Positions 37,271-46,456 are shown, counted from the first letter of the stretch. The stretch: 64,000 nucleotides of DNA from Nocardioides allogilvus (GCF_003047285.1 NZ_PZYX01000009.1:100985-164984); one strand, 5' to 3'. The notes: generated from the letters alone by a model not told the origin. Translations and numbers: made by a program.

Positions 37271-38894
37271 TGATCACGAACTTGTTCAGTTCCTTGCCGG
37301 TCTTGCCGTCGTAGGCATGCACGGTGCAGACCAGACAGGAGTCGAAGGAGCGGGCGACGTGCCCGAGCTCCACGGGGTCGGACATGTCCTTGACCGGCGT
37401 GCCGACCAGAGCGGCCTCGATGGGTCCGTTGGTCCCCTCGGAGTCTCGCGGCCCGATGTTCCATGCCGTCGGAGTGACGACCTGATAGTTCGCGATCTTG
37501 CCGTCCTCGAGCACGATCCAGTCGGCCAATGCGCCGCGGGCCGCCTCGGTAGCACCGAAGCCCTTGCCCGAGGAGGGCTCTTCGGGCTTGGTGTAGAACG
37601 ACCCGTGCAGGTCGATCTCGCTGAGCCACTCCATCACCCAACTCAGATACTTCGGCGCCTCGTGCATGCGGGCCATCTGACGAGTGAACACCGACGGGCC
37701 GAGCTTCTCCAACATGTCCACGAACAAGGGGTCGTCGTCCTGGTGCGCGGCCGCGCCCGGAGCACCAGCCGCGATCCGTCGCGCCAGCGGCCCGGCTTCG
37801 AGCGGGATCCGGCCGAGGTCCGGCACGTCATAGCGCGGCGACTTGGCCCAGGAGTACTTGCCGTCCTTGCGGCCCTGGAGCGGGTCGATCGGGTTGGTCT
37901 CGCCCTCCCACGGGTGCAGGGGACGGTCGCCTGTGAAGAAGGAGTGGGTGACGTCCTCGGTGACCCGCAGGTGATCGAAGTCGTGCCACCGGCCGTCCGC
38001 ATAGACACCCGAGCGACCCCGCAGTGCGTCGTTTCGGGCGTCAACCGTGGGGTTCTCGTACATCGACGGCTCGAGGTAGGTCCCGGTGGCGAGGAAGTTG
38101 CCGCACCCGGCGCCGTACTTGTCCAGGCCGACGTCCAGGGCGTAACGGATGAAGAAGCCACAGTCGGAGTTGTACTGCGACTCGTTCTCCTCGACCCACG
38201 CCTGCATGTCGTCCCATGTCTTGATCTCCATCCAACGTTCGATGGAGCAGCCGAGCCACTCCTTCTCCAGCCAGTTGTCCTTCCAGTGGTGGAGGATCGC
38301 GGTAGCGCGCGTGATGTCGGAGAGGTTCGGCGCACTCATCACACCGCCCGGAACCATGAACGAGCTGTGCGGCCACTGACCACCGAAGATCGCGTAGACC
38401 TCGACCGGCTTGCCGGAGAGGACCACGCCCTTCTGGTAGGCGGTTCCGACGTACGGCGCAAAACGGCGTACCGCCTCGTCGTAGAGAGGCGAGTTGGCGT
38501 AGTTCTTGTTCACCAGGTCGACTGCGAAGAGCGCGTAGAAGTAGCGGGGAATCGACTGGAGCGTCTCGCAGGCCTGCGCGATGTTGCGGATCAACGTGGC
38601 GTTCTGCGGGACGTGCGTGGCCCACGCCGTGTCGAGGGCGTAGCAGGCCTTGTACAGATGGGAGCCGCCGCAGATGCCGCAGATGCGGGGCGTCACGATG
38701 AGCCCGGCCTGCGGGTCCTTGCCGCGCAGGATGATCTCGAAGCCGCGGAACATGGCGGCCTCGGTCCACGCGGAGGTGACCACGCCATCCTGGATCGTGA
38801 CCCGCACGTCCAGGTCGCCCTCGACGCGGCCCATCGGGCTGACGAAGAGGTCGATGGAGTCGGCACCAGCAACCGGGTTGTCAACTGCAGTCAT
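37257..38894 (-). CDS. hhyL: [NiFe] hydrogenase large subunit, group 1h
   Basis: A 545-residue catalytic subunit that oxidises H2 at a NiFe(CN)2CO centre. The proximal ligands are Cys72 and Cys75 in RICGICGGSH, and the distal pair is Cys520 and Cys523 in DSCLVCTVH. The DSC form, instead of DPC, is typical of group 1h (actinobacterial high-affinity) enzymes. A 19-residue tail after His526 (ending INGMV) is the likely protease substrate. It follows the small subunit by 30 bases. Confidence 0.96.
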   Translation of the reverse strand: MTAVDNPVAGADSIDLFVSPMGRVEGDLDVRVTIQDGVVTSAWTEAAMFRGFEIILRGKDPQAGLIVTPRICGICGGSHLYKACYALDTAWATHVPQNATLIRNIAQACETLQSIPRYFYALFAVDLVNKNYANSPLYDEAVRRFAPYVGTAYQKGVVLSGKPVEVYAIFGGQWPHSSFMVPGGVMSAPNLSDITRATAILHHWKDNWLEKEWLGCSIERWMEIKTWDDMQAWVEENESQYNSDCGFFIRYALDVGLDKYGAGCGNFLATGTYLEPSMYENPTVDARNDALRGRSGVYADGRWHDFDHLRVTEDVTHSFFTGDRPLHPWEGETNPIDPLQGRKDGKYSWAKSPRYDVPDLGRIPLEAGPLARRIAAGAPGAAAHQDDDPLFVDMLEKLGPSVFTRQMARMHEAPKYLSWVMEWLSEIDLHGSFYTKPEEPSSGKGFGATEAARGALADWIVLEDGKIANYQVVTPTAWNIGPRDSEGTNGPIEAALVGTPVKDMSDPVELGHVARSFDSCLVCTVHAYDGKTGKELNKFVINGMV

Positions 38895-38924
38895 GGGTTC
38901 CTCGTTCCTGTTCCGACATGTCCG

Positions 38925-39896
38925 TCAGACGACGAACATGTCCTCCTTGGACCACTGCGGAGCAGCGATCCGAGCGGCGGCGGCGTGTGCCATGTAGGTG
39001 ATGTGGTCGGCACCCTCGGGGACTTCCTTGGGGATGGTTCCGGAGACCTTCTGGGTCTTGAAGACGGTTCCCTTCGCCAGGTCGAAGAACGGGAACTCCG
39101 GCTCCGTACAGCCCAGACATGGCATGCCGGCGCGCGTCTTGGAGCTCTGGCGATTCCACAAGATGCGGTTGCACGGGCTGTGCGTCATCGGGCCGCGACA
39201 GCCGAACTCGTAGAACAGACAACCTGTGCGGGTCCCCTCGCCGAAGCTCGTCGTGGACTGCTTGTACTCGAAGAACTGCACCCGGGTACACCCCGTCTGC
39301 GTGAACGTCTTGAAGAACGTCTGAGGACGGTGCAGATCATCCAGCGCGATGTCGCCGGCGCGACCGGTGGCCAGCGCGACCAGGATCTGGGTGATCCAGT
39401 CGGGGTGGGCAGGGCAACCCGGAATGTTGATGACGGGGAGACCGGACTTGCTGCGCCAGTCGGGTCCCAGGAAGCCTCCTCGATCACGCTTGTGGAACTG
39501 CAGACCGGTCGAGTCGCTGGGGTTGGGCTCCATTGCGGGGATGCCGCCCCAGCAGGCGCAGTCGCCGATCGCGACGACGATGCTCGCGGCCTCGCACAGC
39601 TCGGTGACCCACTCGATCATGGGTCGGTCCGCGAACATGTCCATCCGCCCCGACCCGTCCGGGCCCTGGATGACCGTTCCCTCCAGCACGAAGATGTCGA
39701 GCGGCCGTGCTCCGGAGGCACAGTCGTTGAAGATCTTGGTGGCGTTGTCCCCGAGCTCCATCCCGAGGCTGGGGTGCCACAGGAGCTCAAGCCCGAAGTC
39801 GACGATCAGGTCGACGACATTGGGCTCCTCGGCGTTGAGAAAGGACATCGTGTTGCCCGAACACGCGCCCGCTTGAAACCACAGCACTGACGACAT
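38925..39896 (-). CDS. hhyS: [NiFe] hydrogenase small subunit, group 1h
   Basis: A 323-residue electron-transfer subunit with three FeS clusters. It starts MSSVLWFQAGACSGNTMS and has the ligand-rich blocks GDCACWGG, PGCPAHPDW, GCLFYEFGCRGP and CLGCTEPEFPFFD. No twin-arginine signal or C-terminal anchor is present, consistent with cytosolic group 1h enzymes. In this group the proximal 4Fe-4S cluster is known to have an Asp ligand. It is placed after the DUF1641 gene with a 12-base gap. Confidence 0.96.
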   Translation of the reverse strand: MSSVLWFQAGACSGNTMSFLNAEEPNVVDLIVDFGLELLWHPSLGMELGDNATKIFNDCASGARPLDIFVLEGTVIQGPDGSGRMDMFADRPMIEWVTELCEAASIVVAIGDCACWGGIPAMEPNPSDSTGLQFHKRDRGGFLGPDWRSKSGLPVINIPGCPAHPDWITQILVALATGRAGDIALDDLHRPQTFFKTFTQTGCTRVQFFEYKQSTTSFGEGTRTGCLFYEFGCRGPMTHSPCNRILWNRQSSKTRAGMPCLGCTEPEFPFFDLAKGTVFKTQKVSGTIPKEVPEGADHITYMAHAAAARIAAPQWSKEDMFVV

Positions 39897-39908
39897 CTGA
39901 TGACCTTC

Positions 39909-40445
39909 CTAGTTCCCTGCGTGGGTGATGGTGGCCGAAGGCGCTGGTTCGAGCTCCTGGCCGATGGACTTCGCGACGGTGGCGCCATAGCTGAGGGCGC
40001 GTCGGATGTCGGGATCCTTGAGCAGCCGCGCCAGGCTCAGCAGCCCGGTGATCGCGACCGGGGACTCCTTGAACTGCTGGCCGCCGGCCACGAGACCGCG
40101 CGCGACAGTGGCCACTGAGTCGACAGCCTGGGGGCTCACCACGTCGGAGGCCGCGAGCCGCTTGGCACTCGCGACCAGGCCTGCCACATCCACCGCGCCA
40201 AGGGTGCCCAGCGTTGAGGCGAGTGCAGGGTTGCCGTTGACGGTGGTGCGCAGCTCGTCGACGCTGGCGAAGAGACTCTCGCCGACCGTCTCGCTGCGCG
40301 CGACCAGCCCATCCAGTCCCTCTAGGAGCACGGCCACCAAGTCAGCGTGGTCCAGCAGACTTGCGACAGCCGCGGCTACCTGAGGGTCCTGGAGCTTCTC
40401 CAGAACTGCGTCCGTGGTGCGTTCACTTGGTGGTGACAACGTCAT
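39909..40445 (-). CDS. DUF1641 domain protein, first gene of the hydrogenase operon
   Basis: A 178-residue helical protein. The C-terminal GLLSLARLLKDPDIRRALSY matches the DUF1641 signature found beside hydrogenases and formate dehydrogenases. Its function is unknown. The ATG at 40445 is the first start of the minus-strand operon, so the operon promoter should lie in 40446-40613. Confidence 0.85.
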   Translation of the reverse strand: MTLSPPSERTTDAVLEKLQDPQVAAAVASLLDHADLVAVLLEGLDGLVARSETVGESLFASVDELRTTVNGNPALASTLGTLGAVDVAGLVASAKRLAASDVVSPQAVDSVATVARGLVAGGQQFKESPVAITGLLSLARLLKDPDIRRALSYGATVAKSIGQELEPAPSATITHAGN

Positions 40446-40479
40446 CCCATGACCTCCTAGCGACCCTGATCCGTGGAGT

Positions 40480-40507
40480 GCCGAATGTAAGCGGGCTCAC
40501 ATTCGGC
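40480..40507. promoter_or_regulatory. Inverted repeat upstream of the hydrogenase operon
   Basis: Perfect 9-base arms, GCCGAATGT (40480-40488) and ACATTCGGC (40499-40507), with a 10-base spacer, 35 bases before the DUF1641 start. It is either an operator or a leader hairpin. Confidence 0.55.
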
Positions 40508-40534
40508 CACTATCGACTTTGCGAACGCACTATC
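40508..40534 (+). promoter_or_regulatory. Direct repeat CACTATC spaced 20 bases, likely AraC operator
   Basis: CACTATC occurs at 40508-40514 and 40528-40534, exactly 20 bases apart. Same-face direct repeats about two helical turns apart are the usual AraC-family site. Confidence 0.5.
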
Positions 40535-40572
40535 ACGATCGCGCAAAATTCTTGATGCAATGACGCAGACCA

Positions 40573-40582
40573 TCGATAGTGG
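40573..40582 (-). promoter_or_regulatory. Third CACTATC half-site, inverted, near the AraC start
   Basis: TCGATAGTGG here is the exact reverse complement of CCACTATCGA at 40507-40516. It lies about 30 bases before the regulator start and could serve autoregulation or looping. Confidence 0.45.
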
Positions 40583-40613
40583 GCAGCGTCCGATGGAGTC
40601 GGAGGGAGTGTCC

Positions 40614-41684
40614 ATGGAGCGGCTGTCTCGCTTGAGATTCATGAACGTGGACCGCACACGCGACCCGGTCCGACGCCGGATCCGGCCACGGGGCGTGCCC
40701 AACGCACTGCAGGACCACCCCGTCGTCGACACCGACGACCGAGCCCTGGCACTAGACATGACCCGGCAACTGCTTGGCGAATGTCAGGTCACGCCAGCGC
40801 GGACGGAGCTCGACGACTTCCATTGCCGGCTGCATGCCGTGCAGCTGATCGACGTGTCGATGACCTACCTCGACTACGCCGCCGCAACCAGCATCAAAGT
40901 GGCCGAGTCCGCCGACTGCTACACGGTCCACATGACCAGCGCCGGGCACGGGACCGCGCACATCGAAGGCCAAGAACACCACCTCACACCATTCTTCGCG
41001 TTGGTCATCTCCCCCCGCACGACGTACACGCTGAGCATGGACCGCGACTCCCCCCAGAACATCATCCGGATCGAGCGCGAGGCCGTCGAGCGACAGCTCT
41101 CCCGACTGCTCGGCCGCCAACTCCGCGAGCCACTGGTCTTCGATGCGGTCGGCGACCTCACCACTGACGAGGCCGCCCGCTGGCACGGCGCACTGCAGAT
41201 CTTCTCCAACGAGGTGATGTCGCCGCGCTCGCTGATCCAGCAGGGCATCGGCGCCGCGCCGCTGGAGGAGATGGTGATCTCCACCCTGCTGCTCGTCCAG
41301 GAGAACAACTACAGCCACGCCCTCAAGTCGCGCCCGACCACGTCGGGGAAGCCGGCGGTCACCCGCTCCATCGAGTTCATCGAGTTGCACCTGGCCGAGC
41401 CCATCACTCTCAATGACATCGCCCGCTACGCCCGGATGAGCCCCCGCTCGATCCAGGCCGGCTTTCGCGAGGACCTCGGCACCACCCCGATTACGTTCAT
41501 CCGGGATCGGCGGCTCGACGCCGTACGCCGGGACCTCCTCTCGGCGATGCCGCGTGAGGGCATCACGGTGACCGACGTCGCCGTCCGGTGGGGCTTCAAC
41601 CACCTGGGGAGCTTCTCCGGCATCTATCGCAACCGATTCGGCGAATCGCCCTCGGCAACGCTGCGAGGGACGCGCAGTGCATGA
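40614..41684 (+). CDS. AraC-family transcriptional regulator of the hydrogenase locus
   Basis: A 356-residue regulator with an N-terminal cupin-like AraC-binding domain (about 70-220) and a C-terminal double helix-turn-helix (LNDIARYARMSPRSIQAGFR and TDVAVRWGFNHLGSFSGIYR). GGAGGGAG lies just upstream of the ATG at 40614; starts up to 40560 are open but lack such a site. It is divergent from the structural operon and overlaps hypA by 8 bases, so it is the obvious local regulator. Confidence 0.9.
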   Translation: MERLSRLRFMNVDRTRDPVRRRIRPRGVPNALQDHPVVDTDDRALALDMTRQLLGECQVTPARTELDDFHCRLHAVQLIDVSMTYLDYAAATSIKVAESADCYTVHMTSAGHGTAHIEGQEHHLTPFFALVISPRTTYTLSMDRDSPQNIIRIEREAVERQLSRLLGRQLREPLVFDAVGDLTTDEAARWHGALQIFSNEVMSPRSLIQQGIGAAPLEEMVISTLLLVQENNYSHALKSRPTTSGKPAVTRSIEFIELHLAEPITLNDIARYARMSPRSIQAGFREDLGTTPITFIRDRRLDAVRRDLLSAMPREGITVTDVAVRWGFNHLGSFSGIYRNRFGESPSATLRGTRSA

Positions 41685-42072
41685 GCTCTCGCTGTGCCGC
41701 AGCATTCACCAGATCGTGGACGGCGCCCGCCAGGAGCGACGGGTCCTCACCGTGCACCTCCAGGTCGGGCACTTGCGCCAGGTGATCCCGGAGACCCTCG
41801 TCTACTGCTGGGACCTGGTCACCGCCGACGGTCCGCTGGCGGGGGCGAGGCTCGAGATCGACCACATCCCGGTGGTCCTCTCCTGCCACACCTGTGGGGC
41901 GGAGACCACTGTGGAGCATGCGCTGGTGCTGACCTGTTCCGCGTGCGGCGGTGGCAACACCCAGCCCATCCGAGGCGAGGAGTTCATGGTCACCTCGCTC
42001 GACCTGGCTCCCGCACGAGTCACCAGTCCACCGACCGAGGAGGCAACCCATGGGCCGATTCCACCGACATGA
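41677..42072 (+). CDS. hypA: Hydrogenase nickel-insertion protein HypA
   Basis: A 131-residue nickel metallochaperone. The GTG at 41677 gives N-terminal MHEL with the nickel-binding His2. The zinc site is Cys70-x2-Cys73 and Cys87-x2-Cys90 (CHTC, CSAC). The C-terminal 20 residues extend past the usual end and overlap hypB by 23 bases. Confidence 0.96.
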   Translation: MHELSLCRSIHQIVDGARQERRVLTVHLQVGHLRQVIPETLVYCWDLVTADGPLAGARLEIDHIPVVLSCHTCGAETTVEHALVLTCSACGGGNTQPIRGEEFMVTSLDLAPARVTSPPTEEATHGPIPPT

Positions 42073-42829
42073 CGACGGCACCGAGCACGCTCACGACGGA
42101 CCGGAGCACTCCCATTCCCACTCGCATGAGGACCTCGGGGACCACACGTCGTACGAGACAGGGCCGGAGCGGATCAGCGTTCTGGAGCGCATCTTCAGTG
42201 AGAACGACGCCGCTGCCGATGCCAACCGCGCTGCCTTCGCCGAGAACGGCGTGCACTGTCTCAACCTGATGTCGTCCCCCGGCGCCGGCAAGACCACGCT
42301 TCTCGAACGCACGCTCGCGTACCTGCAGGCGAGCGGGGTTCGCGCAGGGGTCGTGGAGGGCGACATCGAGACCTCGATCGACGCGGACCGACTTGCCGGA
42401 TACGGCGCACAGGTGGTCCTGCTCAACACCGGCGACGGTTTCGGCGGCGAGTGCCATCTGGACGCGCCGATGGTGCGCAAGGCCGTGGCCGGGCTGGACC
42501 TGGGCAGCCTCGATCTACTCGTCGTGGAAAACGTCGGCAATCTGGTCTGCCCGGCCGAGTTCGACGTCGGGGCCCACACGTCCGCGATGGTCTACGCCAT
42601 CACGGAGGGCGAGGAGAAGCCGCTGAAGTATCCCGTCATGTTCCGCGCCTGCGACGTGGTGCTGGTCAACAAACTGGACCTGCTCCCCCACCTCGACTTC
42701 GACCTCGCGCTGTTCCGACGCAACTTGGCACAGATCAATCCCGTGGCCGAGGTTTTCGAGGTCAGCGCCCGCACCGGCGACGGCCTCCACGCGTGGCACG
42801 AGCACCTGACGGCGATGGTCTCGGTGTGA
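42050..42829 (+). CDS. hypB: Hydrogenase nickel-incorporation GTPase HypB
   Basis: A 259-residue SIMIBI GTPase that drives nickel delivery with HypA. Nine His lie in the first 32 residues (a nickel store), the P-loop SSPGAGKTT is at 75-83, and EGDIETSIDADR and VNKLDLLPHLDFD follow. The ATG at 42050 is preceded by GAGGAGG. Full length. Confidence 0.97.
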   Translation: MGRFHRHDDGTEHAHDGPEHSHSHSHEDLGDHTSYETGPERISVLERIFSENDAAADANRAAFAENGVHCLNLMSSPGAGKTTLLERTLAYLQASGVRAGVVEGDIETSIDADRLAGYGAQVVLLNTGDGFGGECHLDAPMVRKAVAGLDLGSLDLLVVENVGNLVCPAEFDVGAHTSAMVYAITEGEEKPLKYPVMFRACDVVLVNKLDLLPHLDFDLALFRRNLAQINPVAEVFEVSARTGDGLHAWHEHLTAMVSV

Positions 42830-43665
42830 GGCTCCCCCAGATCGATGCCACCGATGACCAGATCGGCTTCAGGTGGCTCTCCTCCGAAGGCAGCGTGCTT
42901 CCCCTCCGCGAGGTCATCGCCTTGCCTGGGGCCGAGCCCGACCGCTGGCTACCCACTCACCTGGAGGCCCTCGACGACGTACTGATCGAGGTCGCCGGGA
43001 CGTACGGCGAGGTGCTCGGCGGAGGCCGGCGACCCACCACAACCGAGCGGGACGCGCTGGTCGAGGTCTATGCGACCCTGGACCGGCTGTGCTGGGAATA
43101 TGCCGACGCGCACGCAGCGACCGAGCTTCCCGGGTCGGTGCGCGCGGGGCAGATCATCGGCACGGCTGCGTTGATGAGCATCCGGACCCGCGAGGCCATC
43201 TCGATGATGGGCGCGCCACCCTTCGCCGGCGACCTCGACGAGCCCGGCCTGGGCGTCATCGGCGGCCGGGCGGGCCTGCACTGGGTGACCCCCGAGACCG
43301 CGTGGCCGGGAGCCCGCTGGCTGGTCGTCACCGACGACGGTCTGCGACTCCCGGCAACGCTGACGATGCTGCTGTTCGACGCGTCCGGTGTCGACAAGGA
43401 CGCGACCCTGACCGAGCACCGCGAGGCGCTGATTCAGGTCACGGACGCCGTGACCGACCCGGCTGCGGAGCCGATGCAGGCGAGTGGCGCGCTCGACTGG
43501 CTGCTCTTCGACTGGATCATGGCCCACCGTGACGGCCCCGACTCGGGGGCGGTCGAGATCCGCTCGGGCAAAGTGGCCGACGCGGACATGATCGTCGCCG
43601 CCGCGGCCGCCTCCGCTCATATCCGCGCCCGCTTCGACCCGGCACTGGTCGGGTCGCTCGCATGA
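42826..43665 (+). CDS. Hypothetical protein coupled to hypB
   Basis: A 279-residue soluble protein of mixed alpha/beta character that I do not recognise. The only clear blocks are GVIGGRAGLHWVTPETAWPG and the C-terminal VADADMIVAAAAASAHIRAR. The GTG at 42826 overlaps the hypB stop by 4 bases, so it is the last gene of the AraC-hypA-hypB operon and probably serves hydrogenase maturation or regulation. Confidence 0.75.
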   Translation: MRLPQIDATDDQIGFRWLSSEGSVLPLREVIALPGAEPDRWLPTHLEALDDVLIEVAGTYGEVLGGGRRPTTTERDALVEVYATLDRLCWEYADAHAATELPGSVRAGQIIGTAALMSIRTREAISMMGAPPFAGDLDEPGLGVIGGRAGLHWVTPETAWPGARWLVVTDDGLRLPATLTMLLFDASGVDKDATLTEHREALIQVTDAVTDPAAEPMQASGALDWLLFDWIMAHRDGPDSGAVEIRSGKVADADMIVAAAAASAHIRARFDPALVGSLA

Positions 43666-43811
43666 GGCCGCTCTCACGCTCCTGCCCGTGGCCTGCGTTC
43701 GTCGCGAAGGCGGCGGCATTTCACACCCCTGATCTCCCACCGGGGTGAGCCAGCGAGGGCCATGTGTCGACACCGGTCACTCATCGCAGACAAGGAGGAC
43801 AGACCGTGTCC

Positions 43812-44077
43812 ATGAGCACCACGGCGCACCAGCGGTCCTCGACCTCCCGCACGGGCAGGCCCGGACCGCTTCCATTGCCAGGCGCCTGACGAGCGGTGGC
43901 CGGGGATCTTGGCTGCCGCCGAGTCGATCGAAACCATGTCCCGACGACTCTCCGACCAAGGCATCGAGCCCAGCGCGGCGACACGGCGCGACTACTGCCA
44001 ACTCCTCCTGACAGCGCCCGGGCTGCGGACGATGGTGAACGGCATCGTCGTTGGTGACGAGTCCTTCGACCAGTCGC
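43812..44077 (+). pseudogene. Class I fructose-bisphosphate aldolase remnant
   Basis: The N-terminal 80 or so residues of a class I aldolase survive in broken frames. SIARRLTSGGRG (frame ending near 43903) continues as ILAAAESIETMSRRL and YCQLLLTAPGLRTMVNGIVV after a one-base shift in a four-G run near 43902-43905. It has a good AAGGAGG site upstream. The homology stops at about 44077, where a peptide-binding protein fragment begins on the other strand. Confidence 0.6.
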
Positions 44078-44079
44078 TC

Positions 44080-44760
44080 ACGACCGCCTGCCGCGCCTCC
44101 GGCTTGTCGAACGGCGCCTGGGTCACGTCGACGCCGAACGGGTAGAACACGCCGCCTGCATCCTCGACCGCGTAGTTGTCGTCGGACTTCAGCGCGGTCA
44201 CGTCGCTTTGCGTCATGCCGATCCCGATGTCGGCGGAGCCGCCACGCACGGCCGAGCTGAGCGCGGCGGGGTCGGTGACGATCGAGATGTCGACCTCGTC
44301 GAGGTAGGGACGGTCGGGCACGCGATACTCGTCGTTGGGGCTCAGCACGATCGACGCGCCGGGCTGCCAGGACTTCCAGAGGAAGGGGCCGGTCCCGACG
44401 ACCTCGGAGCCGTCGGCGAGGCCAGCGAACGTGTCCTTGTCGACGATCGGCGTCAGGTCCAGCAGGTCGAACATGCTGTCGTTGGGAGCTGCGAGCGTGA
44501 TCTCGACGTGGGTGTCGTCGACCGCCTCGACGGAGGTGATCCCCGCCGCCACGCCGGCGAGCTGCGAGCCGTTGGCCGGGTCCTTGACCTTCTCCATGGT
44601 GAACACGACGTCGTCGGCGGTCATCGGACGGCCCGAGTGGAAGGCGACGTCGTCACGCAGCGTGAGCGAGAGCACCGTGCGGCTGTCGTCCCAGCGCCAC
44701 TCCGTGGCCAGCTCCGCCTTCGGCGTGCCGTCCTCGATGCGCAGGACGATGAAGGTCCGC
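44080..44760 (-). pseudogene. ABC-transporter substrate-binding protein (family 5) fragment
   Basis: About 225 residues from the first half of an oligopeptide/nickel-type solute-binding protein: TLRDDVAFHSGRPMTADDVV, GTGPFLWKSWQPG and FDKPEARQAV. The signal peptide and about half of the C-terminal part are missing. It is cut by the aldolase remnant at one end and by the IS256 transposase at the other. Confidence 0.85.
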
Positions 44761-45489
44761 AAGGGCGGCCGGGTCGTCAACACCCACGTCCTGGTCGCGA
44801 CCGGCGTCAACACCGACGGTCACCGCGAGATCCTCGGCGTGGACATCTGCTCGGCCGAGTCCGAGGCCGGCTGGCTGACCCTGTTCCGCGGACTGAACGC
44901 CCGCGGTCTGACCGGGGTCAAGCTCGTCACCTCAGACGCCCACAGTGGTCTGGTCGCTGCGATGACGGCGACTCTGGACGGTGCCGCCTGGCAACGCTGC
45001 CGCACCCACTACGCAGCGAACTTGATGTCGGCCACCCCGAAGTCGTCGTGGGGCTGGGTCAAGGCGATGCTGCACTCGATCTACGACCAGCCCGACGCGA
45101 AGGCTGTGCACGCCCAGTTCGACCGCGTCATCGACACCCTGGCCGAGAAGCTCCCGGCGGTGGCTGAGCACCTCGAGGAAGCCCGCGCCGACATCCTCGC
45201 CTTCACCGCGTTCCCGAAGGAGATCTGGCGCCAGATCTGGTCGAACAACCCGAACGAGCGGCTCAACCGAGAGATCCGTCGCCGCACCGATGTCGTCGGG
45301 ATCTTCCCCGACCGCAACTCCGCGATCCGGCTCATCGGCGCGGTCCTGGCCGAGCAGCACGACGACTGGGCTGAAGGCCGCCGCTACCTCGGACTCGACG
45401 TCCTCGCCCGGTCCCGGATCGCCCTGATCACCACCGACAAGACCGCTGACCAGAAGGAGGACCTGACACCCGCCGCACTCACTGCTTAG
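44761..45489 (+). pseudogene. IS256-family transposase, 5'-truncated
   Basis: The last 242 residues of a mutator-type (IS256) transposase. Features: GRVVNTHVLVATGVNTDGHR, LVTSDAHSGLVAA, and the C-terminal WSNNPNERLNREIRRRTDVV with the catalytic Glu. The N-terminal 170 residues and the left end are missing, so it cannot be active. The break point at 44761 joins the solute-binding protein fragment directly. Confidence 0.9.
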
Positions 45490-45788
45490 AGTGCTGCCAC
45501 CGGATCACGTGGTGGCGCCTTCATCCACCACGACCGTGGACTCGACCCCCCGCATCCGTCCCCCCGAACCGTCGAACGGCGGGGGGACGCGGCACCCCAC
45601 GCAGTGTTTACGCAGGTCATGCAGCGTCCCCCCGAAACTTCAAAGAAGTTCCTTAGCCGGTGGCTCGAGTTGTGAAGGAGGAGTCCCGCAAGCGGATCCG
45701 CCTCTGGCGACAGCGTGCTCCCATCCGGGCCGGACTTCACCGTCGCCGTGGCTAACCCCGCGAACTCCGTGATCCGGGTGCGGTTCCG
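45490..45788. other. Intergenic stretch after the IS256 remnant
   Basis: No gene is recognised. It holds a short hairpin GTGGTGG/CCACCAC near 45509 and the very strong hairpin at 45557-45589. Confidence 0.5.
45557..45589. terminator. Very stable C6/G6 hairpin, possible terminator
   Basis: Arms CGTCCCCCC (45557-45565) and GGGGGGACG (45581-45589) enclose an inner CCGT/ACGG stem. There is no T tract on either strand. A second CGTCCCCCCGAA half-copy lies near 45623. It is either a terminator or a leftover IS end. Confidence 0.45.
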
Positions 45789-46103
45789 TCAGGTGAACAT
45801 GAACATGACCATGTACGCAGTGGTGAGAGCTGTCCCGGCGACAGCCGCGAGCGCGGGTAGGGTCGTCAACAGCAGTGCGGCGGTGCGAAACCGTCGCGGC
45901 CGCGACTGCATGCCGATCACGGCGAGCGCGCTCCCGATCGCGGCCGAAGTGCCGAGCGTGACCGAGAGTCCGAGCGCGGTGAGTTCCCAGTTGTCACCGA
46001 GGAGCCCGCGCACGGTGAGAGTCAGCATCAGGAGCGTCATCGGCACGCCGAAGCTCAGGGCTACGACGTAGCCCGCGACCGTGTCGTGCGAGCTCTTGCT
46101 CAT
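45789..46103 (-). CDS. Small membrane protein, unknown
   Basis: A 104-residue protein with three or four hydrophobic segments (GYVVALSFGVPMTLLMLTLT, AIGSALAVIGM, LAAVAGTALTTAYMVMFMF). Function unknown. Its ATG overlaps the stop of a small upstream frame by 4 bases. Confidence 0.6.
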   Translation of the reverse strand: MSKSSHDTVAGYVVALSFGVPMTLLMLTLTVRGLLGDNWELTALGLSVTLGTSAAIGSALAVIGMQSRPRRFRTAALLLTTLPALAAVAGTALTTAYMVMFMFT

Positions 46104-46255
46104 GCGGACGCCTCGTCCGGTTCGCCGACGACAACCACTGCCGACAGCACCGGGATGGGCAAGGTCCACCGCGAGCGCCACGGCTTCTGCGACGCGACGA
46201 CTGCAAGTCGTGCGACCGCGGTTCGAAGTGTCGGTTTCGTAGGGGCGGGCGTCAT
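46100..46255 (-). CDS. Possible 51-residue small protein
   Basis: Begins MTPAPTKPTLRTAVARLAVV and ends LSAVVVVGEPDEASA. The only support is its 4-base ATGA overlap with the membrane protein gene, which suggests coupling. Function unknown; it could be a chance frame. Confidence 0.35.
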   Translation of the reverse strand: MTPAPTKPTLRTAVARLAVVASQKPWRSRWTLPIPVLSAVVVVGEPDEASA

Positions 46256-46456
46256 GTGACTGACACTCCCGCGCTGACCGTCCCACGGCTTGAGCACATG
46301 CACTCATTTGCGCGCGCCGGCTCAAACATGTGTCAAGGGACAGTAGGAACTGCCCAGTGACGGACATGAAACCTGCCCGCTGACGGTCACGAGAACTGCC
46401 CGGTGGTGGCCATGGGATCTGCCCAAGGGGGCTGCCGGCCACCACCGACCAGGCGC

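Noticed and set aside
36957..39890. A 977-codon plus-strand open frame
   Set aside because: It is the antisense shadow of the hydrogenase subunit and protease genes, which have clear metal-binding motifs.
40560..40613. Earlier start codons for the AraC regulator
   Set aside because: The ATG at 40614 has a clear ribosome-binding site, and the upstream codons overlap the inverted CACTATC site.
43727..43750. CACCCC/GGGGTG hairpin after the hypB operon as a terminator
   Set aside because: The stem is only 6 bases with a long loop and no T tract; too weak to call.
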